In this document: positions 9,582 through 19,215 of the stretch, in pieces
How positions within the stretch are numbered: position 1 is the first letter of the stretch
Layout: every line of letters starts with the position of its first letter
NCBI GenBank assembly: GCA_963662175.1
Contig: OY759223.1
Coordinates: forward strand, 23,475,460-23,539,459
DNA from: Aradus depressus
Lineage: Eukaryota > Arthropoda > Insecta > Hemiptera > Aradidae
Direction of reading: 5' to 3'
Length of the DNA stretch: 64,000 nucleotides
Notes under the pieces: generated by a model
What the model saw: only the letters and a program-made list of their open reading frames with translations
Database searches by the model: none
Told to the model about the DNA's origin: nothing
Translations under genes and position numbers: made by a program

Positions 9582-10590
9582 TAATATATATGATGGGCTG
9601 GTGTTTTACACCTAGGGACCCAAGCATCTAATGCTCTTATCCCTTTCCATGAATCGCTAGGCTTCCACCTTACTTTGTTACATGTTTGTTTATACTACCT
9701 AAACCAAGTCCTTCATGAAACCCAGTCTCCCAGTTTCCTTGATGATTCATCAATTAATTTTTTGCACTCCCTCCAGATCTAATTGACAGTAAGGGCTAAA
9801 AATCAAAATTTGACTTCTGAATCCTCAGAAAATCTAGATTATACTTTCTTTATATTAAGTTATATTTCTTTATATTGAGTTATTAAGGTTTTTGAGTCTA
9901 GCCCCTCTCACCCTCTTTTTATTTCCGATTTGACTGAAAATCAATAAGAGGGTTTTGAATTTACATCATAAAGGGAGTTATTAGATTTTTTGGAATAAGT
10001 CCATTCTTTCGTGGACTTCAATATGGGTTTCTGGATAAATATACGAAATGCTGTGTTGATCTATTCATTTTTTTTTGGAATCACGGGGTCAAAAACATTC
10101 AATTCTGGTATAAACTCAACATCGAATTTTTCACCGATTACATACTTTCTCAATATATTTCGTATAGCTGGGGAATTAATAATGTTGGTAGAAAAAAAAA
10201 AATGAATAATAATAATTATAATTGGAGATATGAGAGATATTGGTACGTTGGTTTTCTAAGGAATAAACATGGGAAACCTTCAATTTCAGAATCCTCTATG
10301 AATTGAGGTAGGCTATAAGTGAATGGTATACTCCAAGGTTGTCTGAAACGGAAAAGACAAAAAGTTGTCGTCACTTGAACACTGTCATTAGACAGAAATA
10401 AGAGACGAAGGGGCAACGAAGGGAGCAACGAGTAAAGCAAATAACAACCCTTCCCGAATAAACAATTATCGGCAATTAACAATTATACACACCGTTTGGT
10501 CTTTTGAGAGAGACTAATGGAGGAAGAACATTTGTCAAACAATTAGTCAAGACGGGTGAGAGAAATGACTTTTGTTTTCAGGTCTGTCTC
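9582..10590. other. No gene recognised; fragments of two low-copy repeats
   Basis: 9592-9770 resembles 61556-61660 (shared ACACCTAGGGACC-AAGCATC and CTCCCAGTTTCCTT). 10070-10170 resembles 47690-47830 (shared CATCGAATTTTTCAC and TTCGTATA-CTGGGGAA). Nothing else is recognisable. Confidence 0.35.
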
Positions 10591-10596
10591 CAGCAT

Positions 10597-10972
10597 CCAG
10601 CTAGTGCAGTCTGCCAGAAGACAAGAGCATCCAGCAAGTGCAGTCTGCCAGAAGACAGGAGCCTCTAGCCAGTGCAGTCTGCCAGGAGACAGGAGCATCC
10701 AGCCAGTGCAGTCCGCCAAGAGACAAGAGCATCCAGCCAGTGCAGTCTGCCAGAAGACAGGAGCATCTAGCCAGTGCAGTCTGCCAGGAGACAGGAGCAT
10801 CCAGCCAGTGCAGTCTGCCAAGAGACAGGATCATCCAGCCAGTGCAGTCTGCCAAGAGACAGGAGCATCCAGCCAGTGCAGTCTGCCAAGAGACAGGATC
10901 ATCCAGCCAGTGAAGTCTGCCAAGAGACAGGATCATCCAGCCAGTGAAGTCTGCCAAGAGACAGGAGCATCC
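10597..10972. repeat. 34-bp minisatellite, about 11 units, open in all reading frames
   Basis: GAGCATCCAGCCAGTGCA-GTCTGCCAAGAGACAG repeats every 34 bp (CATCC at 10696 and 10730). Because 34 is not a multiple of 3 and the unit lacks stops, long frames exist on both strands, giving spurious 34-residue peptide repeats. It should not be annotated as a protein. Confidence 0.9.
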
Positions 10973-10979
10973 AACAAAT

Positions 10980-11367
10980 GTGCGAATTCAGTTTTCTCTT
11001 TTTTTTTTTTATTTGAAAACATGTCATAAATATAAGAGAAATCTCGTAAAATATATTAAGGCCAAGATGTAAAGTGTTCTAAATCTTTTTTTGATTTCGG
11101 CCAAACTCTAAACAGAATAAGTTCCAATCAAATAAACAGAAACAGACATCATCGCAAAAATGTTTGTTATCATAATATTTATTTTAAAACTTTTTTTTAT
11201 TGTCTTTACTGTTTCGGGTGCACCTTGCTTAACAAAGTTCTAAAATAAATGTTTATGTTATCATAAAATGTTTTTTAGAACTAACATAAATCGCTACATT
11301 ATTCTATTATTCTATTTTAGGTGGTATATAAAAACAAATATGTACTTGTTTACAACTTTTTTTAGAT
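10980..11367. other. AT-rich flank downstream of the minus-strand gene
   Basis: No coding evidence. On the minus strand this would hold the 3' untranslated region of the gene ending at 11368; a minus-strand AATAAA occurs near 11180. Confidence 0.3.
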
Positions 11368-14300
11368 TTATAACAATTTATAAATATTTTGGAACGCTGC
11401 TTCCACAACACGCACCTGAAAAAAAATAAATAAAAATGTATTAAAAAATTGAAGTAAATTATTTTTATATTTGAATTGATCAAACAAATAATATTGAAAT
11501 AAATTAAAAAATCTATTCAGGCAATGTATTTCCCCAAAATAGTTTTTCATGTATAAAAGCTTAAGTTCATACTTTGCTCCCATTTTCATTTTCTTGGCAG
11601 ATGCCTCCATCAATATCCTATAAGTTCTATCGCAATTACTTTTGTTATATATTTTTATTACCATCATTAAATTTACTAGTTATATTCTTTCGGTAGAGGC
11701 ATAAATATCGTCGTGAAGAGTATCTTAAAGAAATTAAATAAAAAATATTTATTGTTACAAATATAACAAAAATAGCATCAATTGTATTTATTAATATTAC
11801 TAATTTTAAATAACTTTTTTAGATGAAATTGTATAAGGTATCAGATAACCTTGTTATTGTTTAACGGAAATAAATATTATTATTATTATTGTTCTTATTT
11901 AAATAATAAAATATTTTTCGAAAATGCTCAATGTACAATAGACATAACCCCATTATAGTTAGTTATCATGACCCATGCCAGGGCTTCAACTACGAGGCCA
12001 TATACCCTACTACCAGAGCGCTCTTTCGTCACCCTTGAGGACATGAGCCCGACTCTAGTCTGAGAGTCCGAAATTTTGAATGCCCAGTTTTATTCCCCTA
12101 GGGTAGGGGTCTTTAGCAATTACCTGACGTACAGACTCGGGACCGCGTATTCAAAGGACGGCGTGCTCAAGGTTTTTCACCTTCTACATAAAAAACCTAA
12201 AGGTCTTAGCCGGGTTTCGAACTCCAACATTATATTAGGCTAGCACGCTCCCTCTGAGCTACCTTCCTTATAGTTTTTTTTAAATATAGTTATAGTTTTA
12301 GTAATACAGATAAATTATAAGTATGCGTGCTTACTGACTTCAAGATTAAAAAACTTAAGTACGCCGTCCATCGGATGGGACGTTAAGGAATGGTTCCGGG
12401 CGTATATGATATCAAGACTCTTATCCTAAGTGAATAAATATTCAGGGTAGGCAAAATTTAGGACTCTCATAGTAGAGTCGGGTTCGTGTCCACCACAGTG
12501 ATGAAAGAGCTCTCTGGTAGTAGGCGATATGACCTTGTTGTTCAAGGATTCCGAGGGCCTGAGATTATAAATCTTAATTTCTAATCCCAAAGGTAGGGTT
12601 CCAGATCATCAACTCTTGGCCCACGTTGCAGTCTATGTGAACTTACGTGGGGCTGAATAGACTCCCATATTGAAATAAGTGCATCCAGCTGGACGTCTTG
12701 TTCTCCGTCCGGGGGCGCCACATAAGAATCTAGCATCTTCTTAAAGTCAGAAAGGTCGCCGTACAACAGGGTAGACGCGTACTCTGAAAGATATATTGAA
12801 TTTTTTCAACTAATTAAGAATAATGTGTTTACTATTATAAATAAAATATAATTATTTTTAAAAAAATTATATAATTTGGCCATTACAGCATTCTTATACC
12901 AATCTCGCTCACACTCTCTCTCCACCTCCCCGTCTCAAAATCATTTCATACTGACATTACTGGGTTTTTGAAAGTAATGTTGGCGTAAGCTGTATTTTTT
13001 TGTTTCACTGTATTACGTAATTCTGAGAGTGACTTTGCTATACCCAGTAATAATTTAGTAGAAAATCCAGTCAGTAGAAAATAATTTTGAGGGGTAAGCG
13101 GAGAGACTGATCTGAAAGCGTGGTTGGTATAAGAAAGATCTGTAATGGCCACATATTTTTTTCTCTTCATTTTTTTAATTCTTCTTGAAAACTACCAATA
13201 ATAAAAGAATATTTTATAATTCGTTTCAGAAGCTGACAGAGAACCTATAGGACCGGAACCCTTCGGGAAGAGCACTGCAAGGGCGGCAATAAATGGTTGG
13301 CTGACTAGGAATCATATCCAGTTCTGGAGAGGGGTCCCAAAGCAAAGATAGACAAAACTCTTTGTAGCGGAACTATCAGAGAAAAGGAGCCGAGAGCTCC
13401 TGAATATGAGCAGAATGGATCTAAGAGCTATGACAGAGCTGATCACAGGAGACTGTCATATGAACAAACACCTACATTTTACTGCTTCGTGTCTACCACA
13501 ACGGAACCGAAGCAGGTAATGGAAGGAACCTGTAGAAGAATCCTGAACTTTATGAAAGGTACAGGGCTGCTGTAGGGTCCAACAGACAGGGCACACAATA
13601 GGCCTACTCTGGCCGCGGTGACACAATCAGCCCTCGGGGGGGAAAAAAAAAAATTCGTTCCTACGCCATACAATTTAAACATTATTTTGAAATATTTCTT
13701 ACGGAAATTTATTTTTCATTGCTTGATGCCCCATTACTTTTGTCGTATTGATCCTATCCCAAATTTGAGAACTTATTGACGATTGGAAGTTTGATGAAGA
13801 ATATTTTTGGTTGGAACCGTCTGTCTGTGAACTTGTGGTTGCACTTTGTGAGTGCTCTAACTCAAGAACTATTGCAGCTATGAACTTGAAATTTGGAATG
13901 AAAAGATCTTATGTGCTAAATTAGATCTGACTAGATTTGTGCCGAAATCGGATACTTTTTGACACCACTTTACTTCATGCCCGAAGTTTATTTTACAAGA
14001 TACTGTTTGTATTTATGACCTAATCAAAAATGTTTTCAAATAAAATTTGTAGAGAAATTTAAAAGACACATTTAATATGATATACGTTTTTTCGCAAGTG
14101 GTCCGGTTTGCGAGATAAATGACAAAAACTATCCAAAAATGTAATTTTTAAACTCCTAGTTAGTCCTATCGAAAATCTTATAAATTTTATAATCACTCAT
14201 TTGATTTGAGATAGGAAAATCTAAGAATACGTTTAGGCCACATTCAAGATGTCTGTCTGTATGTCTTTGTGAGCCTCCTAACTCAGTTGCTATGAACTTG

Positions 14301-14539
14301 AAATTTACAATTATAATTTACAAATTAAATATTTATTTATTTTTATTTTTTTTAAACTTACCCAATGTTGTTGTCAAATTATCCAAAAATCTAAGATTGG
14401 ATGGTCGACTTCTTTCAAGGGTATCATGCCACTTTTCAATGAGTTCGTGAATCTTCAAATAGTTGTGAGCGAATTCAATTTCTAACCTTTCAATAAATGT
14501 CATGTTTTTCCTAAAACGGGAATTGTTTTTGTAAGCCAT
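11368..14539 (-). CDS. Three-exon gene, about 120-aa protein of unknown function
   Basis: Exon 1 is 14362-14539 (ATG at 14539), exon 2 is 12647-12783 and exon 3 is 11368-11415 (TAA stop). Exon 1 ends at TTGG|GTAAGT. Exon 2 starts after ATCTTTCAG and ends at CCCCAC|GTAAGT. Exon 3 starts after TTTTTTTCAG. Intron 1 is phase 1 (G+AG gives Glu) and intron 2 is phase 0, so all joins keep frame and total 363 nt. The predicted protein is helical and charged: FIERLEIEF and ELIEKWHDTL in exon 1, LYGDLSDFKKMLDSYV and LISIWESIQP in exon 2, and VRVVEAAFQNIYKLL in exon 3. I do not recognise it. The spacing of W, P, L and NL residues vaguely recalls AIRIM/C1orf109-like proteins, but that is only a guess. 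An extra cryptic exon near 11585-11630 is possible. If exon 2 is not spliced, it reads on to a stop at 12581. Confidence 0.6.
11830..11900 (+). repeat. LINE 3'-tail-like fragment
   Basis: GTTTAACGGAAATAAATATT followed by ATT repeats matches the ends of similar stretches at 19148-19175 and 32853-32880. The AATAAA signal and trinucleotide tail suggest a shared non-LTR 3' end. Confidence 0.45.
11955..12267 (-). repeat. SINE-1 copy C (older subfamily), in intron 2
   Basis: Diverged minus-strand copy. The tail side reads TATAGTTAGTTATCATGACC and the head side CTCTGAGCTACCTTCC. It has the variant 'CTTCTACATAAAAAACCTAA' instead of the usual TCTGGGAGGTAAAATAAAC region, shared with the copy at 28941. 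TTATAGTT flanks both sides. It lies in the intron of the minus-strand gene, in the same orientation as the gene. Confidence 0.75.
12353..12545 (+). repeat. SINE-1 copy D, 5'-truncated, in intron 2
   Basis: Begins at ACTTAAGTACGCCGTCCATC and ends near TGACCTTGTTGTTCAAGG. The tRNA-like head is absent. Confidence 0.8.
12877..13155. mobile_element. Foldback MITE, copy 1 (in intron 1)
   Basis: Left end TGGCCATTACAGCATTCTTA continues TACCAATCTCGCT; the right end is its inverse (GTTGGTATAAGAAAGATCTG then TAATGGCCA). Inner parts are also inverted (ATCATTTCATACTG-x-TTACTGGG against CCCAGTAAT). A second copy sits at 19447-19694. Long TIRs without coding sequence fit a MITE; the superfamily is unclear. 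Confidence 0.8.
13226..13651 (+). pseudogene. LINE RNase H-end fragment with poly(A) and target duplication
   Basis: The plus-strand translation contains AAINGWLTRNHIQFWRGVP, then SRELLNMSRMDLRAMTELIT and GDCHMNKHLHF. These match the C-terminal RNase H and downstream segment common in Jockey/I/R1-type LINEs. Stops interrupt it. It ends in a run of about 10 A. AATTCGTT occurs at 13218-13225 and 13652-13659, an 8-bp direct repeat that marks a heavily 5'-truncated insertion in intron 1, antisense to the host gene. Confidence 0.85.
13756..14300 (+). repeat. Dispersed repeat B copy
   Basis: Similar to 49355-49800 in order: CTGT-TGTGAACTTG, a TATGAACTTGAAATTTG phrase, CACTTTACTTCA-GC, ACAGGATAC/ACAAGATAC, TATGACCTA, GTCCGGTTTGCGA and TTAGTCCTATCGAAAA. 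Minus-strand fragments lie at 19216-19290 and 24815-24960. It is noncoding and of unknown class. Confidence 0.5.
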
Positions 14540-15390
14540 TATATTGCTAATCTACAGATTGCAATTGTTTATAACATATTGTCTTTCTTTTGCATAAAAA
14601 CATTTTGATTAAGAAGCCATGAATTTTTTTGTCCTTTTTTTAAAAATATAATTATTATCGTAGTCAAATTAAAAAAACGATATTATTGATCAGTCTGATC
14701 ATGTTGATTTTTTATTTTATAAATATTTTTTAATGCATAATTATTTCTTTGATAAAAAAAAAAAATATGTGAATATATATATATATATATATATTTTTTT
14801 TTCAAATTAAATTATAAATAAAATACCTATGTAGGTACTTAAATCTTAAGAAAAAAAAATATATAATATATATACGATAATTAAAAATAATTAAGTGCAT
14901 TATAATTGCAATATAAGAAAAACATTAGTGAATTATAAAATAAAAAGCATATTTACAATGTCTTGTGAGTTTCAATAAAACTTGGTGACATCCTGAATCC
15001 TTTGTTAACCTTTTTTTCATTATTATTCTCCATTAACATATCAATATGTTAACGTATTTATTCAATGAATATTTTACAATATCGTGTAGTCAGTCTTCAA
15101 AAATGGTGCTGAAAAATGATTGAAATATGATAAATAATTGTGTGTGAAAATTGTTTTCAAATAATGAAAAGAATAGATTAACAAGAAAAAACTAAACTGA
15201 AATAAGTAAATTTAATAATTTTACCAAAACGTCTTGTAAGAATGATTTTGTTTTTTTAAATATATGAATTATTATTAATAGTCAGCTATTGTTTTTCAAA
15301 CCTAAGCTAATCTTGAAGATTAATTGAAAATAAATGAAATACCTTGACCAGAGGGCTCCCTTCGTTGAAATAATCAATATAAACATATGT

Positions 15391-15422
<32 letters not shown>

Positions 15423-15512
15423 GATTAATTTATGTAAATACATTAATTAAAAATATACAAAAAAAAAACTGAAAAAAAATTTCAAATATAACCCCAAAAA
15501 CAGTAAAATGGG
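14540..15512. other. AT-rich upstream region of the minus-strand gene
   Basis: Contains (TA)n tracts at about 14777-14793 and 15393-15422 and A/T runs. The promoter of the minus-strand gene should lie here, but I see no element that can be defended. Confidence 0.35.
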
Positions 15513-15640
15513 CTATGTCATATCGCCTCTTTCGTCACTGGTGGACATGAGCCCGGCTCTACTCTGAGAGTCCTAAATTTTGCCTACCTAGGTTTATTCA
15601 CCTAGGATAACGAGTACCTGACATCGTATAGGCTCGGGAT
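15513..15640 (-). repeat. SINE-1 fragment E
   Basis: A central SINE piece with CATATCGCCT, GGACATGAGCCCGGCTCTAC, ATTTTGCCTACC and GAGTACCTGACATCGTATAG. Head and tail are missing. Confidence 0.7.
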
Positions 15641-15690
15641 CATCGCTTAAAGCCGATCAGAACTGGGTTTCAAAGCAATTGTATCTTCAT

Positions 15691-15880
15691 CAGTGGCACA
15701 TTCTAGCCGTTCATTGTGAAGTCTAAAGAAATATTGGCATAACTCAAAGGAGAGGTAATACGAGGTTTATTTACACACTCTTAATAATCGCAAAACAAAA
15801 AAACACATACCCTCTCCCCATTGAGCAATGCCAGTATTTCTTTAGACTCCAGACTATACAGGTGCGATGTGCCACTGTTG
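15691..15880. repeat. Inverted repeat with about 66-70-bp arms
   Basis: Arms at 15691-15756 and 15811-15880 share, in inverse, CAGTGGCACAT, GTCTAAAGAAATA-TGGCAT and GGAGAGG. By eye roughly three quarters of positions match. It may be the paired ends of a decayed foldback element. Confidence 0.6.
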
Positions 15881-15992
15881 ATTTGGTGTTTTGTTACCTC
15901 ACCTAGGTCTACCTAGACCACCCAGTTTCTTTTGGACGATTTGGCAGAAAATCAATAGAGGTCGCTAACCTACTGTGCTCAATCGCGGCCCC

Positions 15993-16056
15993 TAGGATTT
16001 TATCTGGGAGGTGAAAACACTTTGAGCACTCCGACCTTCGGATGAGACATTATGCA
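15993..16056 (+). repeat. SINE-1 fragment
   Basis: TTTTATCTGGGAGGTGAAAA, then GAGCACTCCGACCTTCGGAT, corresponds to the middle of SINE-1. It abuts the Tc1 relic. Confidence 0.55.
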
Positions 16057-16062
16057 ACTGAT

Positions 16063-16753
16063 GATTGGGGGCGAGTATTATTCTCAGATGAGTCCAGATT
16101 CTGCCTAAGGTGGACGTGATAGAGAGGTTTACTCTCTGTAATTCTGCGTAAACTTAAAAAACACCTCTACGGAGTTAGTGGTCATTGGTCATGGCTCACT
16201 AACTGTTGCCAGGTATATCAGAGAAATCCTAGAAACTCATGTGATGCCCTTCATCCCTTTTGTCGGCCCTCGATTTCTTCTGATGCCCCATGTTGCGAGT
16301 GTTGTTCAACAGTACCTTCGTGAAGTTCAAATTGTGGCAATGGACTGGCCCGCAAGAAGTCTAAACATATTGGGGAACCATGGTGGCCGTGTGGGCTAGG
16401 GCGTAGGGCTATAGTCGCATGGTCTCTCCATGGTCTCACCGTTCGGGAGTGAGTTTTATTTCGTAGATAGAACTTCCTCCCAGGGCCATGGATGTAGTAA
16501 ATAACTTAATAACAAACACATATATGGCTAATGTGGTGTCTGCCAAGGCCAATTATTTAAAAAAAAAAAAAAGTCTAGACATGAACCCCATTTCTGCGAC
16601 ATGCTTGCAAGAATACGACAACATATAGAGGATTTGCGGAACTTCTTGCTTCAAGAGTGGGAAAACATACCGGAAGAAGTAATTCAAAATTTAATCAAGA
16701 ATATGCCCAGAATAATAGATGTCATTCAAGCTATGGGAGAAAACACCAGTTAA
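16063..16753 (+). pseudogene. Tc1-like transposase relic with a SINE-2 insertion
   Basis: The first segment reads DWGRVLFSDESRFCL, holding the first catalytic aspartate of the DDE domain, then hits stops. The next reads ARYIREILETHVMPFI and GPRFLLMPHVASVVQQYL. Here the usual D-N-A-R block, with the second catalytic Asp, has been deleted between L-M and P-H-V-A. MDWPARSL precedes the SINE. After the SINE, DMNPI (frame-shifted) and a C-terminal stretch LRNFLLQEWENIPEEVIQNL with the stop at 16751 match Tc1 transposases. It is clearly dead: stops, a frameshift, loss of an active-site residue and an insertion. The N-terminal HTH region is absent. Confidence 0.9.
16371..16570 (+). repeat. SINE-2 copy 2 inside the Tc1 relic
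   Basis: Starts GGGGAACCATGGTGGCCGTG and shares GTGAGTTTTATTTCGTAGAT and GGGCCATGGATGT with copy 1. It ends in an A-run. AAGTCTAAACAT (16357-16368) and AAGTCTAGACAT (16571-16582) are the flanking target duplication, with one mismatch. The box B region is deleted. Confidence 0.85.
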
Positions 16754-17011
16754 TTTTTAAAAAGAATTAATAATTTTTTCGAAATTTCATAGGTTTTTAT
16801 GAAATATTTCTGTGTTAACTTTCCTGGTTTTGTTTAACTTTTTCTATATTTCAAAAAAATAAAGAATTTTACTTTTCCTGTTAATTTTTCATTTCCTTTA
16901 TCAATGCCACAAATAATAATATTTTCATGTCCTTTTTCGATTTCACAGTGGAGGGTAAATAAGTTGAGGGAAAATTGAGGAAATGTACCCATTCTTTTTT
17001 GTCACTACACA
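16754..17011. other. 3' flank of the Tc1 relic
   Basis: AT-rich. No clear Tc1 terminal inverted repeat could be paired. Confidence 0.3.
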
Positions 17012-17238
17012 CAGCTGATCCTGTGTATGATGCCTCTACCTCAGATATTCCTTACATCAAAGGATATGTTCAATTTCTTACAATTTTCGAGGATGATCCT
17101 GAGAGGAGTACATTTGACTACAAGGAGAATTGCCTAACGGACAGAAGAGAACAAGGGAAGAGTTACAGGATAGAGGAAGCCTTTGGTCAAATAAAAGAAG
17201 AACTTGACAAGACAGGATACAAACAAGGCTTGTGCTAA
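17012..17238 (+). CDS. Candidate protein-coding exon or gene remnant, function unknown
   Basis: The frame from 17012 to the TAA at 17236-17238 follows a pyrimidine tract and CACACACAG, a plausible acceptor. The peptide (about 75 residues) has a balanced acidic/basic composition: SDIPYIKGYVQFLTIFEDDP near its start and SYRIEEAFGQIKEELDKTG near its end. That is unlike the surrounding AT-rich frames. The open frame actually extends upstream to an ATG at 16975. I do not recognise the family. It may be a last exon, a captured gene fragment or chance. A G-homopolymer follows immediately. Confidence 0.3.
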
Positions 17239-17239
17239 G

Positions 17240-17266
17240 GGTGGGGGGGGGGGGGGGGGGGGGGGC
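17240..17266. repeat. Poly(G) tract
   Basis: A run of about 25 G broken once by T near its start; it could form quadruplex structures. Confidence 0.9.
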
Positions 17267-17473
17267 TGCGACTGGACTTATGGTAATGTTGGGCGGAGCT
17301 GTCGGTCTGTCAGAGCAAGTCTTTTATTAAAGCCACACAGACAGGGAAGGGGTCACTATGTAAAGAATTCACAGAATTGAGTAAGCTCAAATCAGCGCCT
17401 GGAATAATGTGCCTGCAAGGCTAACGATTCGGGTATAGCCTTTAGGCAAAAAAGGAAAAAAAGTTTTAAAAAT

Positions 17474-17625
17474 GTTGTCGGTGAATCATCGACTTTTTGC
17501 TTCCGCTTTAACTCCAGTCGATCCTTTTCGCAAATATTCAATAGTTGACTTCGAAGCTCATAAATACTCATACTAAATTTTTTGTCAATAAATTCATTAC
17601 ATCGGTATTTAGGGTAAAAGCACTA
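17474..17625 (-). repeat. Dispersed repeat A copy
   Basis: Inverse orientation: GTCGGTGAATCATCGACTTT, ACTCCAGTCGATCC-TTTTCGC, CATAAATACTCATACTAAAT and TCAATAAATTCATTACATCG. Confidence 0.55.
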
Positions 17626-17658
17626 ACAATAATAAATAATATTACTCAAAGAACAATA

Positions 17659-18002
17659 GGGCGCCGGTAGCTCAGTGGTATGCGTGCTTGACTTCTGAGC
17701 TCAAGGTCGTGGGTTCGTAACCCGACCGAGGCCCTTAGTTTATTTTATCTGGGAGGTAAAATAAACTTAAGCACGCCGTCCTTCGGATGGGACGTTAAGC
17801 GATGGTCCCGAGCCTGTACGATGTCAGGTACTCGTTAAAGACCCCTAACCTAGATGAATAAAAATTTAGGGTAGGCAAAATTTAGGACTCCCACAGTAGA
17901 GTCGGACTCATGTCCACCAGAGTGACGAAAGAGCGCTCTGGTAGTAGGCGATATGACCTCGTTGTTAAAGCCCGGGCATGAGTCATAAAACCTAACCTAA
18001 CC
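17659..18002 (+). repeat. SINE-1 copy F, full length, reference copy
   Basis: A 344-bp element. The tRNA-like head begins GGGCGCCGG with box A TAGCTCAGTGG at 17668-17678 and box B GGTTCG at 17712-17717. The body includes CTGGGAGGTAAAATAAACTT, GACGTTAAGCGATGGTCCCG, ACGATGTCAGGTACTCGTTA, TAGGGTAGGCAAAATTTAGG and GACGAAAGAGCGCTCTGGTA. It ends CATGAGTCATAAAA followed by CCTAACCTAACC. CTCAAAGAACAA flanks it at 17645-17656 and 18003-18014. It has no coding capacity. It would be transcribed by RNA polymerase III and needs a partner LINE. Confidence 0.95.
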
Positions 18003-18014
18003 CTCAAAGAACAA

Positions 18015-18606
18015 GCTATAGAGAAATATTAAAAACATTTTGAATCCTACCTTTGGCATCGCTGTTTATATTTGAAACATTAATTCCCTCTTAACAATAC
18101 TAGTCATGATTACGATACCAGGAAGAAAGAAGACTTTCGAATAACTAAACATTGCTCTTCTCTTTTTGAAAAAATTATAACTCATAAAGGAATTAATTTT
18201 ATCAGTAACCTTCCCCACTTCTTGAAGATAATAGAAACAACAAAAAAATTTATAATTCAACTAAAAATGTTTATGTTAGAGGAAACCTTCTATTTGGAAA
18301 CGGATTTTTTTTTTTCATTGTTCAAAAATAATAAAATAACCAAAATAAAGAAATCGTGTTTCATATTCAATCACTGATTGATTCATAGCTTTCTTTACCT
18401 TTTTTTTTTCTCTCTAAGGGCTGTCGATTCTACGTTTAAATCATTATTTATATATAATCTATTTTTCTTGTTTTTCTCTTTTTTTGTATTTTTTGTTAGC
18501 ATTTTATTTATTTATTTTTATTTATATATATAAATATTTTATAGTTGTTATTTTATTTTATTCTCTTTTCTATATTTCGGACATTGTGACGTGAATGTCG
18601 TCGTGT
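18015..18606. other. No gene recognised
   Basis: AT-rich, with long T/A stretches after 18300. Confidence 0.35.
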
Positions 18607-18869
18607 TGAGGCTCAGTTTATTATATCTGGGAGGTAAAATAAACTTAAGCATGCCGTCCTTCGGATGATAAGCGATGGTCCCAAGCCTGTACGATTTCAG
18701 GTACTCGTTAAAGACCCCTACCCTAGGTGAATAAAAATTTAGGGTAGGCAAAATTTAGGACTCCCATAGTAGAGTCGGGCTCATGTTCACCAGAGAGACA
18801 AAAGATCTCTCTGGTAGTATGATCTCGTAGTTAAAGCCCGGGCATGAGTCATAAAACCTAACCTAACCT
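18607..18869 (+). repeat. SINE-1 copy G, 5'-truncated
   Basis: Begins after the tRNA-like head at GAGGCTCAGTTTATTATATC and ends CATAAAACCTAACCTAACCT. No clear target duplication was found. Confidence 0.9.
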
Positions 18870-18879
18870 CTACTGTATA

Positions 18880-19180
18880 ATTTTTGTACACATATTTTCA
18901 AGTATTTATTTATTTATTATTATTTTTTAGTAGTATGTATTGTTAATTCTATCTAATCCAGGTGTGTCAGACACTAGGAGTTAATACCTGTTTATGAATC
19001 TAATTTATTAGCTATCTAATTAGAGAGTAGCTTGATGATGCCATCCTCTGTCCCCTGGTCGGTTCGGGCGGCTCGCTAGGGTCCCTCTGAATGTAAACAT
19101 TCAACAGAAGAATGTAAACATTCTTATGAAGTATCCTATTACCATGTTATGGTTTAACGGAAATAAATATTATTTTAAAC
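18880..19180 (+). repeat. LINE 3'-end-like repeat
   Basis: Shares with 32690-32880 the order ATTTTCAAGTATTTATT, TCAGACxxxxGAGTTAATA, CTGTTTATGxATCTAATTTA, TATTACCATxTTATGG and AACGGAAATAAATATTAT. It probably derives from one non-LTR 3' end. A direct AATGTAAACATTC duplication occurs at about 19090-19125. Confidence 0.5.
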
Positions 19181-19215
19181 GATATTTGAGTATGTTATAT
19201 ATATTTGCAATATCT

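Noticed and set aside
10556..11029. Long ORFs with 34-residue repeats on both strands
   Set aside because: They arise because the 34-bp minisatellite unit has no stop codons in any phase; nothing else supports a protein.
17659..17731. tRNA gene
   Set aside because: Box A and box B are present, but the sequence is the head of a SINE with many copies, a long body and target duplications.
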